DNA of 64,000 bases from Lycorma delicatula (Eukaryota > Arthropoda > Insecta > Hemiptera > Fulgoridae): positions 61,395,029 through 61,459,028 of the forward strand of contig NC_134456.1 in NCBI RefSeq assembly GCF_047948215.1, in the 5' to 3' direction. The notes below the pieces were generated by a model. That model worked only from the letters and a program-made list of their open reading frames with translations, was not told where the DNA came from and did no database searches. Below, piece by piece: positions 12,500 through 25,239 of the stretch (positions within the stretch are counted from its first letter, which is position 1; each line of letters begins with the position of its first letter). The translations under genes were made by a program, and so were the position numbers.

Positions 12500-13211
12500 T
12501 GTACATTGCTCTTTCCCTACTACCTACTTATCTACATTGTAATGTGCATTAATTAAAATTATGTCTAATTATATTTGTACTATCTTAAGTATTAATAATA
12601 ATAATATGGTAACACCCATCTTTTACTCTATAAAATATCATTTATATTTTAACGAACAAACTATTTTCTATGAAAATATTAGGAGCGAGGTAGTCAGTCA
12701 GACACACCTCTTTCATAATAAAGATTTAATATGGTGTTTAATTTTTGGTACGTATTCTTTTAATCTGAATAAAAGAAGATTAATTCACCGTGTTAAGTGT
12801 ATTGATGTGTATCGGTGTAGCACGTTCCTTGTCCCCCAGCTCGTGCTTTATGGTTTATGCTTCAGTAGTTACAAACTGTGAGACCTTGCTATTAAAATTG
12901 TTCCCAAATCACTCACCTGAATCATATACTATATTTGCAGAATGTGTGATCTTCATAACCAAATGCAAGTTATTCATAGGTTTTTCACAATATGCAGTAA
13001 AATTATATGTGTTCTTAATTTCATCATACTTTGCTTTTAAGTTTGTGGTTGTAGAAATTCAGAATGATCTACTGTTAAGTATAAATTTTTATTTTTTTTA
13101 TTTATTTTCACACAAACAGAATAATACTGTAGGAGAATTGTACTATACTTGGCTGTGATATTTTCGTATTTTTTTTATTATCTATATTTTTATTCTGGTT
13201 TATTAGCTTAA
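12500..13211. other. Unassigned sequence with two unsupported open frames
   Basis: Open frames at 12561-12881 and 12790-13158 overlap each other and have AT-driven composition (F, Y, I, N). I recognise no domain and do not call genes. Confidence 0.45.
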
Positions 13212-16200
13212 GTCAATCCATTGAAGTGTCCCAAAAAAACATAACCTAGTTATTTGACCAATTAAAAAAAAATTTAAACTTACCCACTTGTTTCCTTTAT
13301 GTTTAAGGACCTTAAAACTGTTATTTTAATTTTTTTATTTAAGCAGTTTACCTATGGCAGCCATTTTTATTACGGTGCACACACTTATTTTTGTGATTGT
13401 AAGGGTTTATGGAAAAAATCATAACTAAAAAATTATTGGTCCTGGAAGGATGAAACAAAAAACAATTTAATCATATTTTCTGAAGGTAAAAGATTGGTCT
13501 AATGGTTTATTTACCCATCTCTATTCTTTCTATGAGAGAATTACAAATAAAGTTAAACATGAAAAACTGTGAAATTTCACTTTTGGTAATTTTTTTCAAG
13601 AGGCAGGGATGGCATACACAGTTTGAATTAGTTTTTTATATGTAGGTATATATTAGTAGTTTTCCATAAATAATATTAATGATTATATACTTACCCCTAA
13701 AGTTTTATGTATTTCGCAAACTAATTTTTTTTTTTTAAATTCAAACTTTGGCTCAAATAACTCTGATGAGGCTAGTGATCAAAATCTCAAATTTGCACAA
13801 ATTGCAGTGTTTTTGTAAATGTTGATGGTAAATAAAAACATTTCTTGTAAATTGTACTAATAAAAAATTTATAACCTCTCAAAAATCATGAAAATCCTGT
13901 TAAAAACGATACCATTTTGACTCGCTAAATATTGCTACAAGGGAGTTTCTTGGCACTTAATAATTTTATATTGATTATTATAGTTGAAATAAACTTATTT
14001 GAACCATTGAACTGTGGTTTCATGTTATAACAGGCGCTTGAAGTCATTTCCAGTTGTCAGGAAATTCATGTTGCAGCATGTTCATTTATGCTTGTTGCAT
14101 CATTTAGCTTTGCGGTTACAGACTGGTCAGTGTGACATTAGTTAGTGACCTGTTCACATCTTTACTGAGTGTCTCAAATTTCTTCCTGAGTTTGGAAGTG
14201 TTATTAAATAAACAATTATTACTTAATAATAATATTATATTTGCAAATTTTAAAACCAGTTAAATTTTTATATTATTTTCAAGTAATTTCACATTAAACA
14301 ATGTTCCATAGGAATTTATGTGAATGAAGACTGTCATAAAATAGTGTATGGTACATTGCCAAAAGAACTCATTAAAATTTGTGAATTTAGTGATGAAAAC
14401 CATCAATTTATTTTTTTACGTGTTAATTCAGATGTCACTAATGTTTGTAAATTTCATGAAAAAGTTTTTGTTAAAATTCAGTCACCTGTATGGATAGTTC
14501 TGTTGTGACCATTTGAGAACAAAAAAAAAAACAGTTAAGAAAGACGTAAGACAAATAGCATTAGAGCAAATGTGTATAAGAACACATTTTTCCAATTTTA
14601 AATTTAGTTCCTGGAAAGTTATTTTGTATTAACTGTTTCAAAAGTATTTTTCTCAGCAGAACAAAGAACTATATGAATGCAAAGACTAAGAGCAATACAT
14701 TGCCCCACATCACAATATTAAACAATTGGATGCTGCTTGTAGCATTTTTGGTGTGTCACCTACATCAAAATTGAAAAAAGTTAAGCACGGATCAAAGGCC
14801 ATCAGCATTAAAATTTTAAATAAGTAAGGTATCTGAAAAATTAAAAAAGAATCTTGAACTCACTCAATCAGTCAAAATCTCAAGTTTAGTTTTTCATGAA
14901 GAAAAAGTCAGAATTAGGTGAAGAAGAATGTTTGATGTTGACAGATTTTGCAGAAAACTCTTCATTTCTTGTTCAAGATGAGATACAAAGCTTCCATTGG
15001 GTCAACAGCCAAGCCACAGTTCACACTTTTGTGTTCTATTTCAAGGAAAATGATGTATTACAACACAAAAGTATTTGTATTTTTAGTAATCGCTTGAAGC
15101 ATGATATAGCAACATCTTATTGCTTTCAAAAACTTTTTAACAGACCATATCAAGGGTACATTAGAACATTAAAAACTAATCTGTTTTACTGATGGTGCTT
15201 CAAGTCAGTATAAAAATAAAAAGAATTTTGCTAATTTGTGCTGTCACAAATAAGACTTCGACCTTGAAGCCGAATGGCACTTCATTGGATCTTCCCATGG
15301 GAAAAACGTCTATGGTGGTGTGAGAGGAACAACAAATGAGGTGGCAAAGGCATGCCTGCAAAGCCCATTAAACAGTCAGATACTAAACGTTAATGAAATG
15401 TACTCATTTTGTAATCACAAGCTGAAAATCAAGTATTTTTTTATTAAATCAGATGAGATAGCTAAGATTTCAGAGAGTCTAAAAAACCATTAGTTGGTAG
15501 TAGAAGCTACCACAAGTATGTTCCTGTGTTAAAAGGCATTGTAAGATGACTTTACTTCAGACTCCAAGGACTATGAAAACCATCCTGTGTCAAGTATTGT
15601 ACCACTTTTACTTAAGGAAAAAGACTCTACTGCTTGTGTGTATGACAATCAGTGGTGGATAGGAGAAGTGGTAGATATTAGCCTCAAAAATGACGATGTG
15701 CAGGTTCATTTATTCCACCCAGCTGGACCACATACATCATTTCAAAAGTTTCAACAAGACAAAGTGTGGGTACTGATCTGTAAAACCCTAAGAAAGTTGA
15801 CATCACTTGAACTAACTACAGTGACAGGTCATTCTCTCACAATTTCAAGAAAATTATCAGAAGAGATATCATAGCTGTTGGTTAATCACACTGAATAATA
15901 AGCTTTCCATTGCTACAAAAAAAGGCTATTTCATTGTAGAATAATTAAAAGTTTGCTACAATTTATTTTTTCTTTGATAGTGTTTACAAAAATAAACCAA
16001 TATAAAAATAAAAATGAATTCCTGAAAAAAGATGTAGGCTATTCATTGAAATCTCAGTTTGGGTAAGTTTTACTAGCATTTTTGAGTCAAAATTATATTA
16101 GGTTACTGGTATTGGTTAAGTTATCTTGAATTTTCGACCTATCATTAATAATTTTAAAAAAACTATTTTAAAAATATTGAAAATGTCAACTTCAACTACA

Positions 16201-16966
16201 TAGGAACTAAATATAAAGTGCAAAGAAGACAAGAAACCCCCTTGGAGCACTTATTTAGCCAGTCAAAATGGTATCGCATTTAGTAGGTTTTTCATGATTT
16301 TTGACAGCTTAAAACTTTTTTATTAGTATAATATACAAGAAGCATTCTTATTTACCATAAACACCTACAAAAATACTGCAAGTTGTGAAAATTTAAGATT
16401 TTTATCACCAGCCCCATCAGAGTTATTTGAAGCCAAAATTTGAATTATAAAAAAAAAATTAGTTTTCAAAAAATCATAAAAGTTTTGGGGTAAGTATATT
16501 GCCATTAATATTACTTATGTCAAAACTGTTAACATATACCTGTATATAAAAAAATAATTCAAACTGTGTATGCCATGCCTGCCTCTTGAAAAAAAATACC
16601 AAAAATGAAATTTCACTGTTTTCCATGTTCAACTCTATTGATAAGTTTCTCAAAGAGAGATAGGTAAATAAACCACTAAATCAGTCTTTTACCTTGAGAA
16701 AATATGAATAAATTGCTATTTGTTTCATCCTTCCAGGAACAATAGTTTTTCAGTTATATTTTTTCCGTAAACCCTTACAATCACAAAAATAGGTGTGTGC
16801 ACCGTAACAAAAATGACCACAGGTAAACTGCTTAAATAAAAAAACTTACAAAAAATTAGGTTTAAGCTCCTGAAACATGTAGGAAACAAGTGGGTAAGTT
16901 TCAATTTTTTTTTAATTGCTCAAGCAACCAGCTTATGTTTTTTTGGGACATTTCAAATGGATTGAC
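13212..16966 (+). mobile_element. DNA transposon with about 740-bp terminal inverted repeats, TTAA-flanked
   Basis: Sequence 13212-13952 recurs in reverse complement at 16229-16966 with moderate divergence. Shared blocks include gtgtcccaaaaaaacata at 13226, aacttacccacttgtttcc near 13276 and acgataccattttgact near 13906, each with its inverted partner. Both outer edges abut TTAA (13208-13211 left, 16969-16972 right), as expected for a TTAA-targeting transposon such as a Kolobok- or piggyBac-like element, though the terminal GG seen on the right is absent on the left. The internal region carries a decayed plus-strand ORF. The superfamily is not established. Confidence 0.8.
14309..15873 (+). 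pseudogene. Decayed ORF of the long-TIR transposon, unclassified protein
   Basis: Plus-strand coding remnants lie between the long inverted repeats: 14320-14505 (begins MNEDCHKIVYGTLPKELIK), 14896-15189 (with LMLTDFAENSSFLVQDEIQ and FHWVNSQATVHTFVFYF) and 15587-15871 (with DSTACVYDNQWWIGEVVDIS). Between them, in shifted frames, are TDGASSQYKN near 15190 and EWHFIGSSHGKNVYGG near 15270. Similar uncharacterised proteins recur in many copies in arthropod genomes (recollection, not a search). The spaced acidic residues (TDFAEN, TDGAS) could belong to an RNase H-fold transposase, but that is inference. Stops and frameshifts make it non-functional. Confidence 0.6.
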
Positions 16967-17387
16967 CCTTAATTTTTAAGTAAGGATCAAGTTTTAGCAC
17001 AGTATAAAACAATGTTATTTCCATGAATCGGTTCTTTGTTTTTCAAGGCAATAATATTCCATGCATATTTATTGTAGTCTGTATTACCTTATTAGTCATA
17101 CAGTTTCTTTGATTAAATAAGGTTTAGAAAATATTGAAGTACTGTATTATATAAAAGTATTTAACTAAATTTAGTTATGAAATAAAAAATCACTTTCGGC
17201 ATGCTGGAAGGCAGAGGTAGATTTCACCGGTGCTAAGTAGGAGATAAAAATATTTCCACCTTAAAGTTAAGAAAAACTTCAAATTTACTCAATATGACAA
17301 TGGTTGCGTGTGAAAGAAGTTTCACGTGTTTAGCATACGACAAGAGTTTACCCCCCCCCCCCCACCTTACATTTCCAGCAACATTTT
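16967..17387. other. Unassigned sequence
   Basis: Flank of the transposon, AT-rich, with a run of 14 C at 17351-17364. No gene recognised. Confidence 0.4.
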
Positions 17388-17810
17388 GGTCATCCTTTAC
17401 CTTGGTCATATCAATAATTGTGTCAGGCAAAAGTATTAGGTAATGTTCAGAGGACTAACAACCTCCTTTAAACCAATTCAATACTGTGCCTATTAAGGTA
17501 GGTATAGGTCTTCTAAACCCCAATTTTTCCACCCCCTGTGTCAATGGTTGGTTATATAAAAAAACTACTTAGATAAGTTTTATGCCCTTATCCAAAGAAT
17601 AGTAAGAACTTTAAACGAATTCATTATTTTACTTAATAAGAACGTTATAGCGATATTTTGTTTTTTCTTTTTTGGTTTTGGTCATCCCTTACCATAAGGG
17701 TTGGTCATATCAAAAATTGTCTCAAACAAAAGTTTTAGGTAATGTTTAGAGGACTAATGACCACTTTAAACCGATTCTATACTGTACCTACAGATCCAGA
17801 ACCGGCAGGC
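17388..17810 (+). repeat. Pair of direct repeats of about 115 bp
   Basis: 17388-17502 and 17681-17800 align throughout (ggtcatc, ggtcatatcaa, attgt, caaaag, aggtaatgtt, agaggacta, taaacc, atactgt). The second copy has a small insertion. Start-to-start spacing is about 293 bp, so this may be two units of a longer repeat. Origin unknown. Confidence 0.7.
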
Positions 17811-18500
17811 CAACCTACCATGCCGGATTTACAGCTGGTAGGTGGGGAGGCCCATTAGTCAGACGGACACCTCTCTTAGAGGTAAAGTAGTAACAGTATC
17901 CTACTTAAATTGGCTCAGGATGCCACTACCTGAGATACATGTCGTAGAACTACCTTATTGAAATTACAGTTTAACCATCTCACTCATTTTTATTATTACT
18001 AATGGATAGTTGTTACTAAATGTATTGCAAAGTACAAAAATCATAAATTCATATTTTATGATGTTACATTGTTATGCTTAATATTTGTTACAGTTTGTAC
18101 ATTCAACATTGACCTCTAAAATAAATAAAGCCATACTTTTCTTTTATAGAATGTATACATACTTAAAAGTGAAAGTTATATTAAAGAACTTTCACTTCTT
18201 TTAGATTATTATTCAGAACACCAAATTATGTATAAACAAAGATAAAGTTTGTATAAATTAAGGATTATAAGAAAATTAAGAAAAGTAATTGTAAGCTATC
18301 AAATCTGGAATGATGATTTTCAAAATTTTTCTCTTCTGAAAATTTATATTTCTTTTTAGTTTAATTTTTTACTAGAAATTTAGTTTTAGTGGGTTTGATT
18401 TTTAAGTGAAGTGTGAATTTAGTGGAGTTGTTTGTTGTTATTTGGTTTTTGATATCTTACCATACTAATTCATTCTTTTTATTATACTATATTTGTACAG
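17811..18500. other. Unassigned intron-like sequence upstream of the first visible XPG exon
   Basis: A more GC-rich patch at 17800-17940 (agaaccggcaggccaacc...) looks like an unclassified repeat. The remainder is AT-rich. It ends with a good 3' splice site (atttgtacag) at 18500, so this is the tail of an intron whose 5' exon was not found in the window. Confidence 0.55.
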
Positions 18501-18700
18501 GCAGCTCGTCATCAGCAAAAAGATAGAGCAGCTATTGCTTCAGAGAAAGCCCGTCAACAATTGTTGAAGAATCTGTTAAAACAAAGAGCAGTAAGCCAAG
18601 TATTGGGTGATTTAAATGTTGTACCAAGTTCTTCTTCAACTTCTCCAGCTAAAAAGGATTTGTATGAATTACCTCCTCTTCTTGAAGATGACAACTCTGA
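18501..18700 (+). CDS. ERCC5: XPG exon: end of N nuclease region and start of spacer
   Basis: 66 codons plus 2 nt, phase 0 at its start. It begins AARHQQKDRAAIASEKARQQ and continues with LLKNLLKQRAV, which aligns with the human segment following the KKQTL block of the N region (RRQRKD...KLLKTFLKRQA). It ends DLYELPPLLEDDNS, matching the family's DLYVLPPLQEEE. Acceptor is tttgtacag, donor gtaagg. The helices at the start of this exon support the DNA-binding arch in FEN1-family nucleases. The acidic tail begins the spacer. Confidence 0.95.
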
Positions 18701-19999
18701 GTAAGGTTTGAAAAATGTATTATAATTAGTATCACTGCAAATATTTTTGTACTTAATGAAGGTTGATACTAGTGATTAGTCCCGGAAAAAGTTGCTGTAT
18801 GAAAAATTATTACTTAAAATTGGTAATCAAACCGTAATATGAATTAACCCAAATTTACATCACTGATTTTCTTCAGTTTTTTTTATACCATGAAGGGGAT
18901 CAAGAACTAAGATATTTTATTTGTGTATTAATAAATTTCTTGTTATTGAATTACACGTGAGGAATGGTTCTAATCAAAGATTCAAGTCAGTACATATAAG
19001 TAAGGTACATATAGCCAACTCCAAGAAAAATGTTACATTCTAAATCTTGTCTCACAAATGTAGCAGATATAAATATGAATTCAGCATACATGAGTAATAT
19101 CTCAGTAGTTTAGGCTGTCATTCTGTCACTCATATATGCAAGTGCAAGTCCAGTTAATGCTTTATGCGAATAATAATATACTGTAAGCTATCTCTTGTCA
19201 AGCGCCATGACATGCCAATGATAGGGAATTAAAACTTTTGTTGAGTCTATGTTATTGCTGTTATAAAATATCATTTATAATGCTTCACACCATTATGTAG
19301 TTCAATGAAAGAAAGTATTTCAGTCCATGTTATCGTGTTACTCTGTACTCTGTGTGTGTGTGTGTGTGTGTTGCTCTGTATGTTATCGTGTATAGTACGA
19401 TACAGTTTTATAGTTCATTTATAGGTACAGCATAGTACTGTAGGTATTATGTACAGAACAGGTGTACCTTCAGGATGTTACAAATCCCTACCCATGTTCC
19501 TTGAAGCCTCGGCTCAGTTTGCCTGGTCCTGGTAAACATGGACAGACTGGGGCCTGTTCAGAGCAATGCAGATATCAGCCCTTGCACCCTTGGTGCACTA
19601 CCCAATGAGGACCTGATGTGACTATCTCCTAACATGATTTCACTACTACCCTTCAGCAAAGCCAGACAATAATCCCTCCACAGTTGGTCAAGAAAAAACC
19701 AAGTAAATTGGGTACTCCCAGGATGACACAATGCCTATCTCAACTTATAATCAGTCATCCCTAACAAGAGGAACAGACACTGTCCAACACGGAAATAGAT
19801 GCTTTTGATTTTCCTGTATTTTGTTGCACAAGTGGAACTTTTCTTCCCACCTACCAGGTAAATCTGCCAAGCCTTTCCCAATCTGCTGCCAGAAGGGGAA
19901 CATACCCAGTAGAAGACAAGAAACCAAGAAGACAAACAGTAGAAGACAAGAATTATTATTATTTTGTATTTTATTTATTTATTTATTTTTTTAATTCAG
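18701..19999 (+). other. XPG intron, with microsatellite and LINE-like fragment
   Basis: 1299 bp. Holds a (GT)n tract at 19350-19371, flanked on both sides by atgttatcgtgt. A GC-richer block at 19460-19955 read on the minus strand resembles, weakly, the LINE 5' UTR at 10600-11060. The phrase cagtagaagacaagaa is duplicated at 19909 and 19938. A minus-strand frame at 19935-19735 is not supported as a gene. Confidence 0.5.
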
Positions 20000-20198
20000 G
20001 CTTGACAGTGAAAATAATGATAGTAGCAGTGAATCTGAGGAAGATTTAAAGAAAACAAAGTATAAAGATCTCCATTCTATTGATGTACATGGTGCTGAGT
20101 TTAAGGCACTTCCAGCTGACATCCGCCATGATATACTTACAGAACTTAAAGAAAAAAGGAAGGAAAATTCATGGAGTCGCATTCATGAAATGCCAGAG
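20000..20198 (+). CDS. ERCC5: XPG exon: spacer, proximal part
   Basis: 199 nt. The first base completes the Glu codon split with the previous exon. Starts LDSENNDSSSESEEDLKKTK (acidic), then HSIDVHGAEFKALPADIRHD and ILTELKEKRKENSWSRIHEMPE. This aligns with the human stretch around [20 protein letters not shown] to FEAMPEE, a conserved helix block just after the N region. Acceptor ttaattcag, donor gtacta, ending in phase 0. Confidence 0.95.
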
Positions 20199-22662
20199 GT
20201 ACTACTACAATTCACAATTTTATTGATTATTTACTTTTTTTATTTAGGGTACAACTTTATTTTTACTTAATTTAACAAATTAAAATTTTTATTACTGCAA
20301 TAAATCCTTGATAATCTTTGTGTCCCTAAATTTTAAGAAATATAATTATTGAAAAACAAGTTACAACATTCTTGACAGGAATGAAAAAAGTAAGTTGAAA
20401 TGTAGAAATCGTGTATTTTTTGCCTTCATGCCAACAAAATGTAAAGATAACAATATTTTACTCTTTCCTATGCATCTCAATGTGTAAAATGAAAATAAAA
20501 TGGTCCAACTAGCTTAGATTTGTGATTGTTAACAGATTGTGAACAATTTGAGTGTTGAAAAATTTAACTTTATGTGATAATTATAATAATCTTGTAATGT
20601 TTACTAATTATTGTAGTACTTTGTAAGTTTAATATTATAGATATTGATTGTAATCACATACTTCTCAGCAGTGCATCTGTTAATTTCCATTGCTTTTTAT
20701 TCTGTATTATTTCTATTTAAAAATGAGGTTAGGACTGCTGGAGTGAGCATTTATTAACTCCAATTAGACCTACAGTTACTTTTTAATCATTTCTTGGACT
20801 TCTCTCCCTGTAACTCATCTTCAGGCCCAGTAAAGATCAGTGAATCTATTTTAAAACTCATTTGAGTAACCAACATCTTTTATAATACAAATGTTCATGT
20901 GCTAGTTTCCTGAAAATAATTAATATATGTAATCAATTATAACAGCTGTATGACATCATTTGTTTTTTTACATTTATCTTATGTGAACATCTACATAGTG
21001 AAAGAAAAAAATTGTTAATTTTCTTCTTTGTATGAACTACATCTGTCAGCACTAAACTCTGTTCATCATTAGTCTGGGCCTGATGTAAATAAACCCACAT
21101 GGTAAGGAGAACCCATATAATTCTCCACATCAAGAGCATGTAGTTCTCAGTGGAGCATGCACACAGTATCTAAATCTCACTGGTATAATTCGGTCATATG
21201 TACTCCTGTTTAACTACGGTTTACATTTATTTGTCATAGCTTAACCTAAAATTGAGTTGTAACATAGTTGCATTGTATATTTTATAATATATAAAACTAT
21301 ATATATTTTATCATTTTTGAAAATTTGTATAATAATCTGCCACTTCAGGTACGTGGAATGCCTGATACTGAGAGTTAAAAATGTTGAAAAACATACAGCA
21401 GGATTTACAAGATGTCAGTGAAGAATGTCCTTAATATCTAAAATGAAATAATCAAAATGGGTAAACTAGTTATGCTTGGAACAAGAAAACTAGATCAAAC
21501 TGTCTTTTAAAATTTTGATGAATTGATAAACATACAGTATGGCTGAAATTTCACAAGTTTTCCTAAAAAAATAAACTTCCCACTTTAAATAAATTACTTC
21601 CAGTCATAAATGACCTTCCTAATATTAAGTGAAGTGTTATTCTATATAAACTGTCACTGTTAAATCTGTAAGAACTGTTACTATTGTTAGGATTTAAATT
21701 TGTGATCAGAAATAGGCAAAATGTAATAATGGAAGGTCATCACGTTGTAGTACCAGAGTTACTTGAAGAAAATAAGAAACTTAAAAACAACAAATAAAGG
21801 ATTTTCTTTGTAGACGAGATTGTGATCAATGAAGTTCATACTACCTCAAAAATGTGACATGATGCAACCATAAGATGAGTGAAGCAAAGCAATTTGTCAG
21901 CTTAAGTACAGATTTAAAATTGCCTAGTGAAGAAAAACATTTAATTTTACTTCATATTAGAAAATAACTTGGTTTTTTTAAAGGATGCCTTCTTATTATT
22001 TGAATAGAAAAGTTCAGGTAGTTTGGTGAGGAAATGAAAGGTTTGAAATGAAATGATTTTTTTCGAACCAGTTTCTAAAAACTGGTTCAAAAAAATTATG
22101 AAACTGTTCCCAAACTAACAGTTGGGAACAGTTTTGCAATTTTTATAATTTTTTTTAAAATTAAAAAGATTTAGCATAATTTTAATTATACAATTTTGTG
22201 ATTTTCATAATTATTTTAATAGTTATGGATAATGTCATACCACAGTATGAAGTATATATTTATTTTGACCACAGTAAGATGAACTTATGTTTTAACATTG
22301 TGTTAAACTTTAGCAAGTACTTATTAATTCTAAATGCAAATGTAATATAATTAATTGAATCCATGAAAAATTATTAGCTTTGACAACAGTGACATAATTG
22401 CTGGACTGCTACAACATTAAAGAGTAATTCAATCTCTTTTAGAAAATATCTTACTGATAACAGAGCTGAGAAAGAAGACCTCATTGTGTTAAAATAATCC
22501 TTAGTATCATTGTATCCTGACTCCTGTATAATTAATTTGAGGATAGGTAAAGGGCTACGAAACTTGTTATAATAAACATTCAATCTGAAAAACATAAAAG
22601 TGAAAGAATCTTTGATATATGATATAGTTATAAACTATAACTATATATGATATAGTTATATA
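20199..22662 (+). other. Intron sequence, unassigned, with paired hairpins
   Basis: First part of an 8.6-kb intron. Mostly AT-rich with no recognised element. At 22065-22134 two perfect hairpins stand side by side: 22065-22088 (10-bp stem, 4-nt loop) and 22101-22134 (13-bp stem, 8-nt loop). A minus-strand frame at 21139-20933 is unsupported. Confidence 0.5.
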
Positions 22663-23587
22663 CGAGGCTCAGCTGATAAATTTTGCACATATATGCATAG
22701 CTTAGGAATGAAAAGAGATATTGGAATGAAATACAAACTGATTAAAAGTACAATACCTTAGCTATAAAATGCAGTATTAATTTTCAATATAATCCCTGTT
22801 TACACTGGTAGACTTTGTCAACATGTGACAAGTTTTCGCATTCTGTCACTGAAAAATTCTGGCGATCTTTCTCAGCTCCAAGTGTCCACAGCTTCCTTCA
22901 CCTCATTGTCAGTGGTGTAATGATTACCTTTGAGATCCCTCTTGAGATGAGGGAAGAAGTGGAAGTCGCACGGAGCCAAATCTGGCAAGTATGGTGGATG
23001 TGGAATAAACTGAAATTTCAGCTTGTGGAGAGTCATCAGAGAGTTTGTGCGGTATCTATCGTGCACAGAATTTACAGTAACCCAATTGCTCGATAATATG
23101 GCCTACTCATTCTTTAGATATGCCTAACTGAATAACGATATTTTGCTGGGTGATTCACCAATCATTTTGAAGCAAGTCGTTTACTTCCTTTCAATATTTC
23201 TCATCAGTCACAGAAACTGTTCCACTGTGAAGTGCATCTTCAATTGTCACTTTACCAGCTTCACTTCAGTGCCCACCTACTCACAGTACTCCTGTTCACA
23301 GTTTCACTACCGTAAACCACTTTTAAATAATAAAAAATATTCGTAGGATTCACATTTTCTGTTGTTAAAAATTCTATCACTGTGCTCCGTTTTAACTGTG
23401 TTGACATATTGGCCATACTTGACTCCATTTTAACTGCTACTGAAAACAACCCGCTTAACGGATTTTAACGCATTATCATAGGTTTGTAGAGGGGGAGTTT
23501 AGCTATCATGTGCTGCCACACCCAACTCGATAGTACCTTTTGTACCATGTAGCACACTAGTATGCAAAATTTATCAGCTGAGCCTCG
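22663..23587 (-). mobile_element. Mariner, internally deleted, minus strand
   Basis: 925 bp with inverted terminal repeats: left cgaggctcagctgataaa at 22663, right the same inverted, ending at 23587. Both sides have TA (22661-22662, 23588-23589). The left TA lies at the end of a palindromic tatagttata tract. On the minus strand the N-terminal transposase part is at 23449-23261 (with TVIEFLTTENVNPTNIFYYL) and the catalytic C-terminal part at 23066-22872 (HPPYLPDLAPCDFHFFPHLK). The central catalytic segment is missing, which explains the short length. Confidence 0.92.
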
Positions 23588-25239
23588 TAAATTTCATTGT
23601 ATGGGAAGATAACAAAAAGGTGGCAACTCAATAATTTTGTTTGTATTATTCATTGTTGATAAATTGACTGATTTTAAATTGGGAATGTGAATAGAAAGAG
23701 TTATTCCATTATCATTGATTCAATCTAAAGGTTTTAATTAAAAGGAATGTTTATAGATGTGTAGTTTATATTTGTTTGTTTTTCAATTATTTTTTTTTTT
23801 AAACTTTGCCAAAGTTATTCACTTATATAACATTACATTTATAATTTTATTTTTATTTTAACATTTCTGTAAAGAAGTTTTCATATTTATTATGATTTTA
23901 ATAACAGTATTATGTTCAGTGTTTCTTAATTTAAAAAAAATGTAGAGATTTTCTTTTCCTGAATATCAGTAAATAGAACAAAGGAACATAAGGTACTTGA
24001 TTTTGTACATAACATTTCACCTCATTGCACAATGTAACTATTTTTGTTAAGTTTAAATTTAAAGTGCTCATACCTCTTCATTGGATTTTTCTTTGTTTTC
24101 TTTATGTCAGGCCAAGACTGATATTGAACATACTTAATATTTGTCTAGAAATTATGATGTCCATAAAAACTGTAAAGAAAAATATTGTACTCCCCAGAAT
24201 TATTTTCTTGTAATGTAGCATTTCATTATGTTCTTTAAAAAACTTCAATTAATAATTTAAAAATATTAGTTAAAAAAATATCAAATTTTGTTTGTCTATG
24301 AAATTTGTTATATCATTACAGTGTGTATCTCTGGTTAAGTTAGTACCATTGTGAAACAAATAGATTCCAAAAATAATACCAACAAAACATGATTGAAAAT
24401 ACACCAGTTTTCTATTTAATAACGCACTTCAGTAAAATATATTTAGTAAGTATGATTTCTTCTCTTGTAACATTTTTTTTTTTTACTTAGAAGGACTTGT
24501 ATCAAAGATTTTAGAACTGCTAAAATTATACATTATTTTATTACTTTGTTGGGAAATATATTGCCATTAACTATATAGTGGGTTCTTTATAATTTTTAAT
24601 AATTTTAGAATCAGAATAGTTATTTTTGTGACATCTAGATTCATTATCAGGATTTCAGATGTTAATGGTGCTAAATGTTGAATCATTCCTAGGTTCTCCT
24701 TCATGATGATAGTAAAGAAATTTGGCATTATTAGTACACTGCATACAATGTAGCATGATAGTGTTACTTAAATGGGAGGTCAAGCTGAAGAAATTTTTTT
24801 CTATCTTCTCAACGAGCAATACTACCTCTGAAGGAAAATTTGTTTGTTATGATCCTAAATCGTAACACCCAAAATTTGATTTGGTTATGTTCATTTATTA
24901 AGCAACGTAAATTTTTTATTTGATTTTTATTTTTGCTTTTTGATATTTTGTAATAACTTATATAAACAATGAAGATGTTTACAAATTAATTTACAAGCCA
25001 AAAAACAATTTATTCAATAAACAAAAAAAAAAATTGGGTTCAACTTAACAGAATAGTTTTAACTGTTTTAAATGCCAAATAAATTTTTGTATTAACTTTC
25101 TTCATATCGAATAAGTGTACTTTACTAACTAACTGAAATAGGATTAATTTTTATCTTTTGTGAATAGGAAAGTTAATTGTTGTCACTATATATCCTCTAA
25201 GTTAATGATATATTTCTCTACTGCATAATCTAATAAACA
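23588..25239. other. Intron sequence, unassigned
   Basis: Very AT-rich. No gene or element recognised. Confidence 0.5.

Noticed and set aside
12561..13158. Two overlapping 106- and 122-codon frames as a gene
   Set aside because: AT-driven composition, mutual overlap, no domain and no splice or promoter support.
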